Below are positions 34,540-47,525 of a stretch of DNA of 64,000 nt, piece after piece. Below the pieces are notes generated by a model. That model was not told where the DNA came from. It did no database searches and saw nothing but the letters and a program-made list of their open reading frames with translations. The stretch is from Euonymus europaeus (taxonomy: Eukaryota; Streptophyta; Magnoliopsida; Celastrales; Celastraceae). The first letter of the stretch is position 1, and every line of letters starts with the position of its first letter. The stretch covers positions 21,994,022 through 22,058,021 of the forward strand of contig OY756967.1 of the NCBI GenBank assembly GCA_963580455.1, given 5' to 3'. The position numbers were made by a program, and so were the translations under genes.

Positions 34540-37032
34540 GGAAACCTGTACCTATCCCTTTAAGGATATCCAGAGAGCCGTTCGTTTATTTTGGCGGGTT
34601 TCACCCCCTGATAATAAGTAACATGTAGAAATACTCTCTCTATTTTCCTGCCTCTGTTAAGTGACCCCTCTTTAAAAACATTCTTCATTCACACCCCTCT
34701 GTTTACTGTTAACTGTTAACTGTTAAGTTGGTGATTGTGTTGGGGTAGCCGGGTAGGTTATAGATGGGCCGAAGTAAGTGGATCAAGTTCTTTGGATGGG
34801 TGAACTTCGTAAAACCTGGAAATCTTCGGCATGTTTTGGGCTGAAAATGCAGAAAGACTGGCCCATTACGGTCCAACTGCAGCTTCATGGTTTGTCTAAT
34901 TTTTTTTTAGTTTTGATTACATAATTAATTGCTGGAGAGAAATAATCAAAGAAATGGATGAGTTAATTATTTAATGGTCTAGCTCCATTTTCACATGTTA
35001 CATCTATGGGTGGGTGTGGATGACGTTCACATGAAGATGATATCAATTAAAAAGTAAGAGAGATAACATATACTGACATTAATTACACCATTAAATGCGT
35101 CACGTGATATATGTACTTGGATCATTAAATAATTTTATGAAATAGGGAAACAAGAGAGGGTAAGTAGGGAGTGAGTGGCTATAAAGTCTAGAATAATATC
35201 CATGAAAAGGATTCTACTTAAAATTGTCTAAGTTGGTAGTTACATAGTAAATCTACTGGTAATGATGACATTTTAAATTACACTACTTATTTCAAAGAAT
35301 CAACAGTGAAGGCAAAGACATAAATACCTTTCCCTTTCCAAGCTGAAATGATCACTTACGCCGCGTTTGGTATACTCCCATTGACAACCAGCACTGTATT
35401 TGTAAGGGAAGGTCAGTCAGGTCAAGGTCAAGCGTCCATGCTTCTATCTTATACTGTTTTGTTCAAATTCTACTACCATAAATGTTTGAATAGCTAATTA
35501 AGCAATGTTTGGTCTTAGTAAAAATAGTCCACCAGTAATAATATTACATTAATCATGACCTACTACTGATCTATACCTCTGATTATGTCCAGTGACAAAT
35601 TCAAAAAATTAATTAAGAGGCGTGGTTAGTGGTGTAGTAAGGAATTTAATTTATATGAGAGGGTTCGGGTAGCGCTTCTGATTTTTTTTAGGACATTTAA
35701 GCTTAAAAATTAAGATTTTAAAACTAAATCTATATAAAATATGTTTTTTTTTAACTTTTAAGGGACTTCAGTTTGAATGATAAATTCTTAGGCTAAATAT
35801 AATATAAAAAAAACTATAAACTAGTTTTTTTATACATATAAAAAATTTTGGGCCGTAGATTCGCCCCTGATTATGTCAGCATTACCTCTTATTACATCAC
35901 CTGCAGCTTTTGTACAAAAACTATTTTTAAGAAGAAATTATGTATTTTTTTTCTCTGTTGGAAAAATGGTTGTGAGATTAGGAATATCTGCCACAAATCC
36001 AGGTCTAAGTAGTTTGGTTGACTGTTGACTTGCCAGATGCAGTGAAAAATTGTGCATCCATGATGATTACATTGACCTCTCTATCAAACTTTATATACAT
36101 ATATATATAGTCCAGGTGCCACTTTTAATTCCTCTTTTTTCTTTCTTCAATATATTAATTATTGCTTCCCCATTATTACTCCTCTATATAAAAGGAAAAA
36201 TAGGCCATATTATTTGAAGTAAAATACTTCCAAGCATATTAGAAATAAGGAGGAAATAGAGTCAAGTCCAATTAGATGTAGTTTTGGAAAGTTGAAATTC
36301 CACAATTTCGACTATAGCTATTGCAAACAAGTTTTTCTGGGCCTTGATGTAGTGAACGCTACGTTTGTGATTATCTGGAAACATAATATTTGTCTCCAAC
36401 TTCATCTATCTATCGAAATTTTGCGTACGAATGAGTGTCGTTTATTTATTTAAATATACAATGTATGTATATATGAAGGTTGAAAATACGAATAATTAAT
36501 ATATATTATAATAATGAAATGGAATCATAGATTTGCTAAGGAGAAAGTGATAAAAAAAAAGATCGAAAGATATCTTTGTCGGCATTTATTTCCAGATTCA
36601 CATGCAAAAGCCTAATTTAGCTTGCAAAAGTTGTCTTGGTTGTTTGTTTGGCTGTGGGGACATCTGTCTCACTCTCTGATGTTAATTAACTTGTCCAAAA
36701 CACATATAAATAGGTTAATTAAGCAAGCAAGCAAGCAAGCGATTTGAAGTTCTTGCTTGCGGTAATTAATTGGATTGGTATACGTAATACGTGGCAGGTA
36801 GTACACGTCTAAATCTCAAGTATTCATAATTACGATTGACAAATAATTATTCCAAAATGAATATTTAAATACAAGTTCCTAAATATGATCATTCCATCAA
36901 ACATAATTTTATATATAATTAAGGACAAATGGAGTTCCTCAGCTGCTTATATTGAAATTACCTTGTAGACATCATGAATAGGTCACCCTTGCCCTTGACC
37001 CTTGTAATCAATAGTATAACACACACACACAC

Positions 37033-37083
<51 letters not shown>

Positions 37084-37328
37084 TTTAACTACACCATCCA
37101 TAAACTACATTAATTTTATACAATTTATGACAATCTTAATTAATTTGCAAGCCCATTGCATATCAAAATCTTTGTTTCTGTTTTATAATATCATTTTCCT
37201 CTAACCTTTTAGGTATTGACCAAATCATGTGATTCCTTTTCATTCTACCTGCGCACACAGCTCCTAATATCAAATGTAATATATATTGCATCATAAATTG
37301 GTACAATTGGGTTAAATTCCATTATAAC

Positions 37329-37359
<31 letters not shown>

Positions 37360-37687
37360 CAAGAATTGAGACTGTTGTAGGATTCTCTTCATTAAGAGAG
37401 AGTCTCTCAAATTTGCATGTCATTTTCTCTAACCCCACCACTAAGCTCAAATCTCGACCAAACAAAAGGCCAAAGGTTGAAAAGAAAGAAAGTATAAATC
37501 AAAATTACAATGGGAAAAAAAAAAGTCTCTAAAAAGACAAACCAAACCACCTTTCCAAAAATCAACCCTAAGTGCAAAGCTTTCCCACATAATTAAAAAA
37601 AAAAAAAAAGAGTCTGTATAGCTATAGATATAAAGACATATCTCATAGAGGATTCAATTGGATTCCCCCCTCATCATCAAATTAAGG
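34540..37687. other. 3.1 kb spacer upstream of the WIP gene
   Basis: AT-rich, no supported gene. Contains an (AAGC)5 run near 36721-36740, a compound (AC)n(TA)n microsatellite at 37019-37081, a TA run at 37328-37354, and repeat-like debris at about 35620-35870. The part nearest 37688 is the WIP promoter and leader. Confidence 0.5.
37019..37081. repeat. compound AC/TA microsatellite
   Basis: About ten AC units pass directly into about 22 alternating TA units. One of the longest simple repeats in the window and likely length-variable. Confidence 0.85.
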
Positions 37688-39525
37688 ATGGGTTTGATGA
37701 GGAACCACCACCACCAACATCATGTAGTAGAACCTCCAAATTTCATTGAGTGGCTCAAGCCAATACAATCATCATCCTCTCCTACTCAACGGGTTCATCA
37801 GGTCACAAATCCCATGATGAGCATCTTGAGAGTTCCTCTTGTATACCAACAACAACAACGGGAAGGAGGAGATGTAAGAGAAGAAGAAGAAGGTGCTATT
37901 CAATGTTTGCCTCTTCTAAGCAGATTTACGGGGCAAAAGCCAGTAAAGAAGGAGGAAGATATTATGGGATTTATGCAAAAGGGGGAGAGTAATAATGGAT
38001 TCAGAGAAGAGAAATTAGATAAAGTGACAGTGGCCTTGCACATTGGATTGCCTAACAGTACTTCTGAGAATTCGGAGTTTGATGAGAATAAAGTTTTCAA
38101 GCTGAAGGAAGAAGTAGATGTGAAGAAAAACTTTCATTTCAACACAGAGAGTAGGTTTTGGATCCCAACTCCAGCTCAGATCCTTGTCGGTCCGATGCAG
38201 TTTGCTTGCTCCATATGCAGCAAGACCTTCAATAGGTACAATAATATGCAGGTAATTAGTTTACTTTCACCATCATCGATTGCTAGTTAATTATAACTGT
38301 TTATTAGGTTTAACTTTTAATTTCAGAGAAATTGTAAACTTTTTAAGATAATTATTAGCATCCAAAGCCTGAAAAGTAATAACACACATCAATTAGTTTT
38401 ATGCTAGCAAGAACACTGGAGATTTTTTTATTTTTTTTTAGATAATTATTAGCTCCAGTTCTTCATTCCAAATAAACTGCACAATATGATTGCTTAATTT
38501 CTATATATATATATATATATATATTATGATTATACTGACATCTAGTCCATGTACATATGCATCATTGATGCGCATTACGGGAGGAAGTTGCAAAATTATA
38601 TTGCTGGAGATAAAAGAAATTAAAGAAAAATATTATTGCATTGGATACTCTTAATTAACTTTGTATTAGTTAATAATGATTCTCAACCTTTTCAGAGGAG
38701 ACTTATGTGCTTGTTAAAGGGCCAAGCTAAGCATTCACTTTTGGAGAGTAGGTTGACACGTTGATCAAACTAGATAAAATCACTAACTACTCTTTGAAGA
38801 AAAAAAGAAACTTCGATACAATGGATGTGAAACATGCTACAAGCGAACATGTTGTATAGTGATAGAGTTATAAGAGTACAATCAAATAGTTACATGTTCA
38901 ATTATTGTGAATAGTCTCTCCACATATCATGTGAGATAAGATCGATCTATATACATCTTGCATATCCTTTTATCATGTTCATTGCGAAAGCTTTGTACAT
39001 GGGTCTTGTTTCTTTTTAACAAGTAAAACACTATCTATCTGAGAAAGTACTGAATTAAGCCGCTGAAAATGTCAATAATATATGTACACACAGATGCATA
39101 TGTGGGGGCATGGATCGGAGTATAGGAAAGGACCAGAGTCGCTAAAAGGAACACAACCAGCAGCAATGCTGAGGCTGCCATGCTATTGTTGTGCACAGGG
39201 CTGCAAGAACAACATCAACCATCCTCGCGCCAAGCCATTGAAGGACTTCCGAACCCTCCAAACTCACTTCAAAAGAAAGCACGGAGCCAAGCCTTTCATG
39301 TGCAGGAAATGCGCGAAATCCTTCGCGGTTAAAGGAGATTGGAGAACACATGAGAAGAACTGCGGCAAGTTATGGTATTGCACTTGTGGTTCAGATTTCA
39401 AGCACAAAAGATCTCTGAAGGATCACATTAGGTCTTTTGGTAAAGGCCATTCCCCACACCCTTCCCTTGAAGGGTTTGATCAAGAATGCATCAGTACTGG
39501 TTCTGAAGATGAGCTTGCTTGCTAG
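37688..39525 (+). CDS. WIP-domain C2H2 zinc-finger protein
   Basis: Plant-specific nuclear regulator family (TT1/WIP1, NTT/WIP2, WIP3 and others) acting in tissue patterning and pigment control. Exons 37688-38251 and 39094-39525 give 331 residues. The start chosen is the first ATG; the frame stays open just upstream through a TTG only. The variable N-terminus holds His- and Gln-rich runs. [13 protein letters not shown], the family-defining motif, sits at about residue 157. Four zinc fingers follow: [43 protein letters not shown] and CTCGSDF..H. The single 842-base intron falls inside finger 1, right after NNMQ, a position I recall as usual for the family. Gene neighbourhood suggests WIP3, but I do not assign it. 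Confidence 0.93.
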
Positions 39526-42006
39526 TGATGTTTTCATTTACTTCTACAGGCTTGTCTAAGCTGGTGCTCGTTAACAAAAAACTCTCTCAGACAAAATCTT
39601 GCGTAGGGAGCGGTTTGTTACGGAGCACTTGATGGATGATGAGCAGTTGCTACTTATGGTTTACGTAGTTTGTGAGGGAAATAATAAGGTTATATATGAT
39701 TGCTTTGGAGGGGTGAAGTAGATGAATTTTCTCTAAGTTAGACAATAGTTAGAGCTGGTTTTTTCATTTTAGCTAGCTTTATTGTTACTCCATTGGAGAA
39801 AATTTGTCCACTTCATTGCTAAACTGTTAATCTGAATGATCTGTCATGTATTAATTAGCTGTTGTTTTATTTAAATCTACTTTGTTTCTTCCTTAATTTC
39901 GATATTATAGATTTATAAAAAAAGATATTATAGATTTATATATGAATGCAAGTTTTTGTTAATCCGGAATTAGGGATGATAAATTCAACATTACACCCTA
40001 TTAATTAAAAAATGTAACAATAATTTCGATTATTTTTGGGGTATGTAGCTTATAGAAATCTGTCTAAGATTATATGGGTGTTATTTGCCAATGTAATAAT
40101 TGTATCATATATCAATAAAACTAATGAAATGTTGGGACCTAAGATATATATTTATTTCATAGATATTAACCAGTTGATATATATATATATATATATTGAT
40201 ATTAATCGGTTGGTGATTAAAAGCCTGTGGTATATAAGCATCGACCACGGCATCAAATACAGAAATAACAGGGAAAGACCGTTGCTAGCTAGCTAGCTAA
40301 AAAGAAGAAGGAAAAAACTATTATTTGGTTAGGCGTAAAGTTGGACTATTTTTTCAAAGGGAAGTTAGAGAAGTTAAAGAATCACTAGCTAGTGTCAAAG
40401 AGTCTAGCTTGGAGGCTCATCAAAAACTAATCATGCATTTATTCAACATATATACTAATTAAACATCAGCTTAAGAATGATTTGGTATTAATTAAGAGCT
40501 ATATATAAAGTTGAGTCCCGTAGTCTCATCTCATATATACAGACACACTGTTGAATCATTGACTTACAACAAATAGAAAAGAAAAACCCCACATAAAGGG
40601 TTTGCCTTTGTATGTGTGGAAAAGGAAATTGTGCACAATATTGACCATTTTTTCCCTACCAAGAAGACTTAACCGTAGAATCATGACTATGAGTGCCACT
40701 ATTGCGGCCGAGCCTTCATGTGTGTGTGTGAAAATGGTTTCTTTTGAGGTGACTTGACCAACTAAAGGGAGTTGGGGAAATTTTTTTCATATGACAAGGG
40801 ACAGCCACCATGCTTTGTCGAGTAAAACTGTAAAAGTGCTTCGGGTGGTTGGTTCAAGTTCAACTACTGCCTTGTGCCATGCGGCGAAGACGAGTGCTCG
40901 GGCTTGATCTCCTCTGGAACAGCAGAACTCGTTGTAGATCAATTTTAAAATTACAATTTTTTTTAAAAAAAAATGAAAAGTTATGTTTGAATTTTATTCA
41001 ATCTTACGAATTCAATGATACATTTGTTTATTAAAAATAAAAATCAAATTTAATATAAAAAAGTGCATGATAATTATAGACATTTGATTATCATTTGAAA
41101 TAAATTTAATCTGCACAACTTTGTTGTAGTTTTACTTAGGGGTGTTCACAACTGATTGCGGTCGATTTTTTGATATTTTTTTATCAAACTATTTAGGCGA
41201 TTTTCATTCGATATGTCAATTCTTTGATTTTCAATTCGATTTTTAGTTGGTTTTAATGTTTTTTTTTTTAATTCGATCAAACAGTTCAGTTTTGTTCTAT
41301 TTTTTATTTTGGCTATAGCAGACTCTGGACATCCTGACAAATACCGAACATAGGTGGGTGTTTCACACGTAAGTGAACCATATGGGCCTAAAAAGGACGG
41401 GATGGACCTTAGGCATCTCGACTATTGTTACTTTCTCAGAGCTGAAGTAGGCCCAACACAACGCGACCTGTTTATATGTCTCCTTCAAATCCTCATCCGC
41501 TGACCGTTTGTGTTTGTCAATTTGGTGGTTCACTAATTTCACCAAATCCGTCATTATCTTCTATTCATACTTATGTTTTTGTTCCTAATTACACAAAACC
41601 CTCTTAAACTCAGGGGATAACTTTTGTTGATGTTACTTTTACTTTTTGCTGATTGAACCTCCGTCGGGGCGAGGCTGAGATCCAGTATATGAAGGTGTGA
41701 GAACAAGTGTCGCTTTGTAGTGCAGCCACATAACACACTGAAATTTATTTCTGGTCCAGACATGTTTGCTTTAGAAGCCGACTCGACGCACCCTACTAGA
41801 AAATTTGGCATCAAATCGTGGTGTTTGGCAAACCAGCCTGTTGTGATATACCATGAAAAATAGGGTGGAAGATGAAGCTCCATGGTGTTTTGCACCCTCA
41901 AATAACGCTCTCAAATAGATCCATAGTGTGTTTTGCATGATTGCTTTACAATGTGGAGGTGCAATCCAACGGTGGGGTGAATCCAATCACTACTATTTGT
42001 TTGACT
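39526..42006. other. spacer downstream of the WIP gene
   Basis: 3' UTR of the WIP gene, then AT-rich sequence. Short TA run at 40177-40197. A stretch near 41140-41320 (GGGGTGTTCACAACTG... AATTCGATTTTTAGTTGG) resembles hAT-type repeat debris. No supported gene. Confidence 0.45.
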
Positions 42007-42215
42007 TTTTGAGAGGTGGGAGAGACCGGTACACACGCAAATTAAATGTTCACTCAAAGACAACTATTTTTCATTACACTATAAATATCGGTATATATAG
42101 ACATAAAAGATAATCCTAAAAAAATAAAAGAGATACAAGTGTGGAAAATTATCTAGAGAGGTACACGTGGTGGAATAGAGATAACATTTACGATGACTCA
42201 GCTTTCTTTCCAACA
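42007..42215 (-). repeat. 3' LTR of the copia-like element
   Basis: About 209 bases, matching 44958-45155 from GAGAGGTGGGAGAG through CTATTTTTCATTACAC to ACGTGGTGGAATAGAGATAA. Its outer end reads TTTTTGAGAGG where the other copy has TGTTGAGAGG, so one terminal base is mutated. Confidence 0.8.
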
Positions 42216-44944
42216 TTCTCCCTCAAACTCAAGTCGGCATATAAATTGAGTTTGCTAAATATATTAGAAACAATCCAACCCTTAACTCAAGTCCCAATTT
42301 GGAGACTTCTTCGAACTGTCACATTGACCTACACCATACGAGCCACCTTTGGAGTCTGGACTACAAAATGGTGTCTAAAAACTCATTCTACTTATTATCG
42401 AAACCATCCTCAGATGTGCTAATCCACTTGTCGTAAAAAATTAGGATACATTCTGGGAAAATCAAACTTCCAATAAAGAGAAGCAAATGAAAGGCTTTCA
42501 CAAAAATTCTCATAGAATTGAGAGAAATTTTCATTATGTACATGCCAGATCATGAATTAGTAATCTCAAAAAAATTCCAATTGTTTCGAACTCTGTCTTT
42601 TTTTGGAATGGAACATTTACGGAATCCCCATAAATAGGATCAAACCTTATTCCATGGTAACCTTTTGTGTGCTCAGAGGTGTGGTATTGCACTTACATTG
42701 CATCCATGCACTCTGAGGAAAAATTTCTCAGTTGGATCACAAACTGGTCAATGTCACAGCAAGGGGTTAACAGACAAACAACTAGCTTGATCATAACACA
42801 ACACCAATTTTTCTTTGGGTCCCAAAAGATAGTGGGCCCAAACCATAACTTCTTTTCCACCACAAAAACACTCCATTTTTCATTTTTTTGTTTCAAAACA
42901 CAAACCTAAACTCCAAGCCAAATTACATGGAACTAGGTGCACACAAACATGTGGCCCATCATTTTTTTTTCAAATAGAGGCCAAGAAATTCAAAAGGGCC
43001 CAAAACACCTTTTTGAATTTTCCATGCATGCTCTCGCCACAACATTTTCTCCATAAAGCAACCCATTGGCCCACTACTTGAAGCCCAACCATAAAAGAAA
43101 CACACATGGCCTAGCCCAAAAAAGTCATTCTCATCTTCCTGTTCTCCTGTACGCCTCTTCTCACCCTTCGTCATTTTTTCCTCATGCCTCTGCCATGGAT
43201 GGCAGGGTTCTCCATTCAAGATTTTTTTCCTTTTTCCTTCAATTTCTAGGTACACCTCCACACACGACGTATTCACTGACACCCTCTGCCGCCTTACAAC
43301 TAACGCCTCAACAAAACTAGCTCCATTGCCATATTCGTTTCACCGCTGGATGGATTTAACTCTAAAAGAGCCTCTTTGATCATTTGAGGATGTAAATAAT
43401 GCACATCGAAAGATGTGGGATGTAAAATGCTCTTTATAAAGACTAAAGCTCACCTCCTACACTAACAACACATTTTTCCTTGTGTAGTGAGTTGAGTTTA
43501 GTCCACTTGTTACACTTGAGGAGGAACAAAGTTGTGCGTACCATCTGTATCCATATCAACCGGACAACTCATATATGGACTCGATGTATAAAGTTTCCTT
43601 CCCACGTCAAAAAAGAGAAACGACCTCATTTTTTGTTCTAGTGAAGAAACTCCAGTAACATCAAATCTGCCAAAAACTCACGGGCAAGGAGTAAGAGGAA
43701 ACGCATCATCTTTTTTGAATTTGTATACAAGAGAAAATGATTATTAACAATCACAAAGTACTAATACTACACAAACAAATACAAAAGTAGGGGTTTTATG
43801 ACAAAACAATATTATTGTCTGCCACAACCACCCTCCACCCTTAAGGGTAGTGACGGCTTAGCGAAAGAACACTGTAGAAGCTCATTTCCACAATCGTTGA
43901 ATTTGTCAGAGTTTGTTGAGGTGGACCACCTGCAAGTTCGACTTGGCAAAAAGGGTTACATGAAACAACTTAGGCACCGGTGGGGTACCTGCCAAACAAG
44001 CTCGGGCGTGAGAATAAACAACTGATCTTGTAGTAAAGGTAGATAACAGTAAGCATAGAATGATGACGAATGCTGGAGTGATGCAAGAACAAAGGGATGA
44101 TGGCTGACACGGTGGTCTTTTGGTTAAAGAAGGCTTCAGTAGATGTGTTTTTGGTAGGGATTAGGCTGATATGTTCTGATGAAAGGATGTTTTTGGTTTG
44201 GTTCTCTCTACCATCTACAGTAGAAGGTGGATGGGGTATTTATAGTTTGGCCGTCGAACGACATTAACATAATTTCGTGGTGAGTTAGTACAAGATTTGG
44301 GTGGCTGGCTCAGATGTTAGGCTCGTACGAGGGCAGGGTAGTGGAGCTGGGATATTGGTCCTTTGGCCTGGTTCTTATAAGTTAGGGGACAAAGTCTGAC
44401 CCGTAGGTACAGTGTCAGGTCGTGGGAGACAATATCAGATAATGGAGAAGGGCTTCGTCAGAGGGTACAACTGTCAAAAGATACGTTGTTAGGATGAGGA
44501 CTCTAGCAAATTGCCATCTTGGGTTGAGCAGGAAGGGTTTAGTTTTTTACTATAGGCGAGTTGGTGGGAAGTATAACAATGTTTGGTAGCTTATGCATAT
44601 GCTAAATGTAAATAACGTAAGGTCAGAATGTCGATTGTACCTGGCGTGGTCTCCCGGACCACGCGTTACCTAGTCGCAACTATGGAGCGTCTGACGGCGA
44701 GCGGTCTTAGTCTTTGTGGTGTCTGTCAATGAATGATTGGCGTTTATGATGGTGCTCTTGGTGCGTCGGGGAGAGTTCTGGTGACCGAACAACTGGTTGG
44801 TGATTGCCTAATACTTTTACTGGATCCTTGTTGACGTGCCTTGGTCTTCGTTGAACTTTTGATGACTTGGCTCCTTTTGACCGGTCAACGATTATTTTTT
44901 ACCATTACAAACACCACTGGTCCTATAACTATGAGACCATGATG

Positions 44945-44957
44945 ACTCTGATACCAC
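44945..44957 (-). other. primer binding site (initiator Met-tRNA)
   Basis: Reading the minus strand, GTGGTATCAGAGT directly follows the 5' LTR end. Eleven bases (TGGTATCAGAG) match the plant iMet-tRNA primer site typical of copia elements. Confidence 0.75.
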
Positions 44958-45155
44958 TGTTGAGAGGTGGGAGAGAGTAGTACACACGCAAATGTTCACT
45001 CAAAGACAGCTATTTTTCATTACACCACAAATATTGATATAATAAACATAAAATATCATTCTGGAAAGATAAAGAGATACAAGTGTAGAGAATTCTCTAA
45101 AGAGGTACACGTGGTGGAATAGAGATAACATTTATGCTGACTCAGATTTCCAACA
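44958..45155 (-). repeat. 5' LTR of the copia-like element
   Basis: 198 bases with intact TGTTG...CAACA ends. It differs from the 3' LTR by many substitutions and small indels (for example a TTAA insertion present only at 42007-42215), so insertion is not recent. Confidence 0.82.
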
Positions 45156-47525
45156 CTATTCAATAAATAAACGTGAATCGACTATGCATAGTTGGTGCAG
45201 CTTTGGAAAGAGCAAGACATAGTGATTTATGATTTTGACAACATAGATGAATGTTCATCTAGGTCTAGCCCTCTAGGCAATGAAATATGAGGTAGGATAT
45301 TTCAACCCCCTTATTTTTAACCCTCCCCTATGGGCTGTCATATAGGTACATATTTATTATGAAAAACAACACTTTCAAGGGTAGACTTGGTATCAATGAC
45401 GTGTTTGTGGATTTTCTTATAAATTACATAGTTATTTTGTTGATTAAAAAGTGGGGAGTGGGGGCCACTTGCAGCATCGTACACACATGAGAAGGTACAA
45501 AATGGATGGTGGGGATTCAATGCTCACCATCCAATGATCCATAATGAGTCTTGCCATTTCTTCTTTGTCTCCAAGCTTTTCTCCCACCTGTGTTTATTGC
45601 TCTCTTTCGTCTCCAACTCAACCATGGTGCTTACGAGCTCTAACTCTAACCAGCTATTGTCCTTCTCTCTCTCTCTTTCTCTCTCTCTTATTTGTGAGAT
45701 TTTCCAATGAAATGATGAGGTGATTCTAGGGAACCTGACAATGATTTTCAAGCACTAATGATTTCTCATAAGACGGTTCATTCTTGTATGTGCTTAGGCG
45801 GATGCCAAAGTCGACGTTGTTGTTGCTGGAATATCAAAGAAGAGAACATTCAAGAATTTGAGGGTTTGATTGGTGATTTTTGAGTGCTTGTAATTGATCG
45901 AAGAATCGATAGATTTTGGTCTCAGATCGAGCAAGGCTACATATGTCTTTTGAGCCACGGTTGGACAAGCTCGACATAAATAAAAACGATGAATAGTTCT
46001 TGTTCCTCTGATAGTCTATTTGGTCACCAAAATCCATGCCCACTCTTGGTTTTGATCGGAGAAATGAAAACATGACAGCCTCCGAGTCAGCCACAACAAT
46101 GAATATGTGGATCAAAATTGGACAAAAATATCAATTCTTGGGTTGAGCATTCACAAATCGGAATTATAAAATAATTCCTGACGCGATACCAAGAGCAATT
46201 TAGGAGAGAGAGTGTGAGAGACAAAAAAATAAAAAATAAAAAACATGACACGTGTCTTTTATTTTGAAAGGTATTGATGTGCGCGTGGGTTTTTTTTGTT
46301 AAAGGGACTGACATGTTTATGGGATGTTTTTGAGTAGGGTCTCGTTGGGAGGGTTGATTTGGTGATTCCCATGAAATATATTATACTAACATAAAATAAA
46401 AAGATTAAATTCCACACGATTAATAATATTTCGGCAACAACGTTAATTGGATGTATCAATAAAAAGTTCACAATTGTTTGTTTTTATGGCATAGTGCACT
46501 ACCAGTGCGTTCAACATATGAATTTAGTGCGTACATTACCGTTATTGGGACGATGATTTTTGTGTTGGATGGCGAGTCCCGTAAGTAATAAATTCGACCA
46601 CAAAAATAATAGAACTTTTCACAAGAATGAAGCACGGAATGCAAGCAGGCTAGAAAATGTAATGATTATCATTTGATAAGATGACATTCAAAACTGGCTT
46701 GGTCTTGGTTATGTATCAAGTGGTCAGAAGAATATTGTTGTATAAACCTTAAAATTACCGTGACTTAATCAAGCACACGATTAGAGAGTGAGATATGTTT
46801 GATGTTTGAAGCTTAGGTATGAATATATATTTCTTCCCGATCTTAGGAGTCTTGATTCTCTTTAGGCTATACTTGCAAATATAGTAGTACGATTTTGGAG
46901 TGTTTTTAGAGTAATGATTATAATCAGTTTCAAGGTATTAAAAAATCTTTCAAAATCAAAGTTTCCAGATCTCAGCACTAAGCTCGACATTTTTGCATAT
47001 AGCACGTGTAGGCATATTATTAGAGGGGTTACAATCAATTGATAACTTCCAATGAAAGGTAAGGGAATACAGAACATATTCAGGGGCTTCGGATCAAGAA
47101 CTCGGTATCTTTTGAGGATGGCTTGAATCTAAAAACGCAGAATCATGCGCTTTGTTCTGCACTTAAGCAATGGTGGATGTCTTTTCTATAATTTTTCTTA
47201 ATAGAGTTTGGTGATGGATGATTCATCCAACCTCGAATGTCTTCTGCTTTGTGTTTGTTGCTACGGCCACTATGATTATAATCAAATATATGATAAAACC
47301 AGAATTAAAATTTGACATTGAAGAAACCATATAATTCTTGACATTACAGAACAATAATACACCCACCCACCCACCGAACCGCCAACCACCTGGACGCTGC
47401 AACTACCCGCCGCACTATCGGCCGGCTGCCCTTCCCGTCGAATTGACTTCAATTGAAACGAACCCAATTTAGAAAAGAAACACAAACTCTGTTTAATTTC
47501 AGATCAAGTACACATTACCGATCTA
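45156..47525. other. spacer between the LTR element and the SAP gene
   Basis: No supported gene. CT-rich tract at about 45662-45690. The part nearest 47526 is the 3' UTR of the A20/AN1 gene. Confidence 0.5.

Larger units (their letters stand above)
42007..45155 (-). mobile_element. compact non-autonomous copia-like LTR element
   Basis: Two direct ~200-bp repeats flank about 2.7 kb. On the minus strand the intact LTR begins TGTTGGAAATC and ends CTCTCAACA. One base further is TGGTATCAGAG, complementary to the initiator Met-tRNA 3' end (primer site, about 44946-44956). Just before the other LTR is a purine tract (TTGAGTTTGAGGGAGAA). The text next to it (AGCAAACTCAATTTATATGC) resembles the end of a copia pol region. 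No gag or pol frame survives inside, so it cannot move on its own. The interior is mostly unrecognised. Flanking 5-mers (TGACT, CTATT) do not match, so no target duplication is visible. Confidence 0.8.

Noticed and set aside
36974..37204. Open frame with Ile-Tyr repeats
   Set aside because: Produced by the AC/TA microsatellite; no ATG context or homology.
34540..37687. A gene in the long spacer before the WIP gene
   Set aside because: No frame over 80 codons, no consistent splice pairs and no recognised peptide; only repeats and promoter sequence.
42959..44025. Several 75-107 codon frames inside the LTR element
   Set aside because: They do not resemble gag, protease, integrase or reverse transcriptase and overlap each other on both strands.
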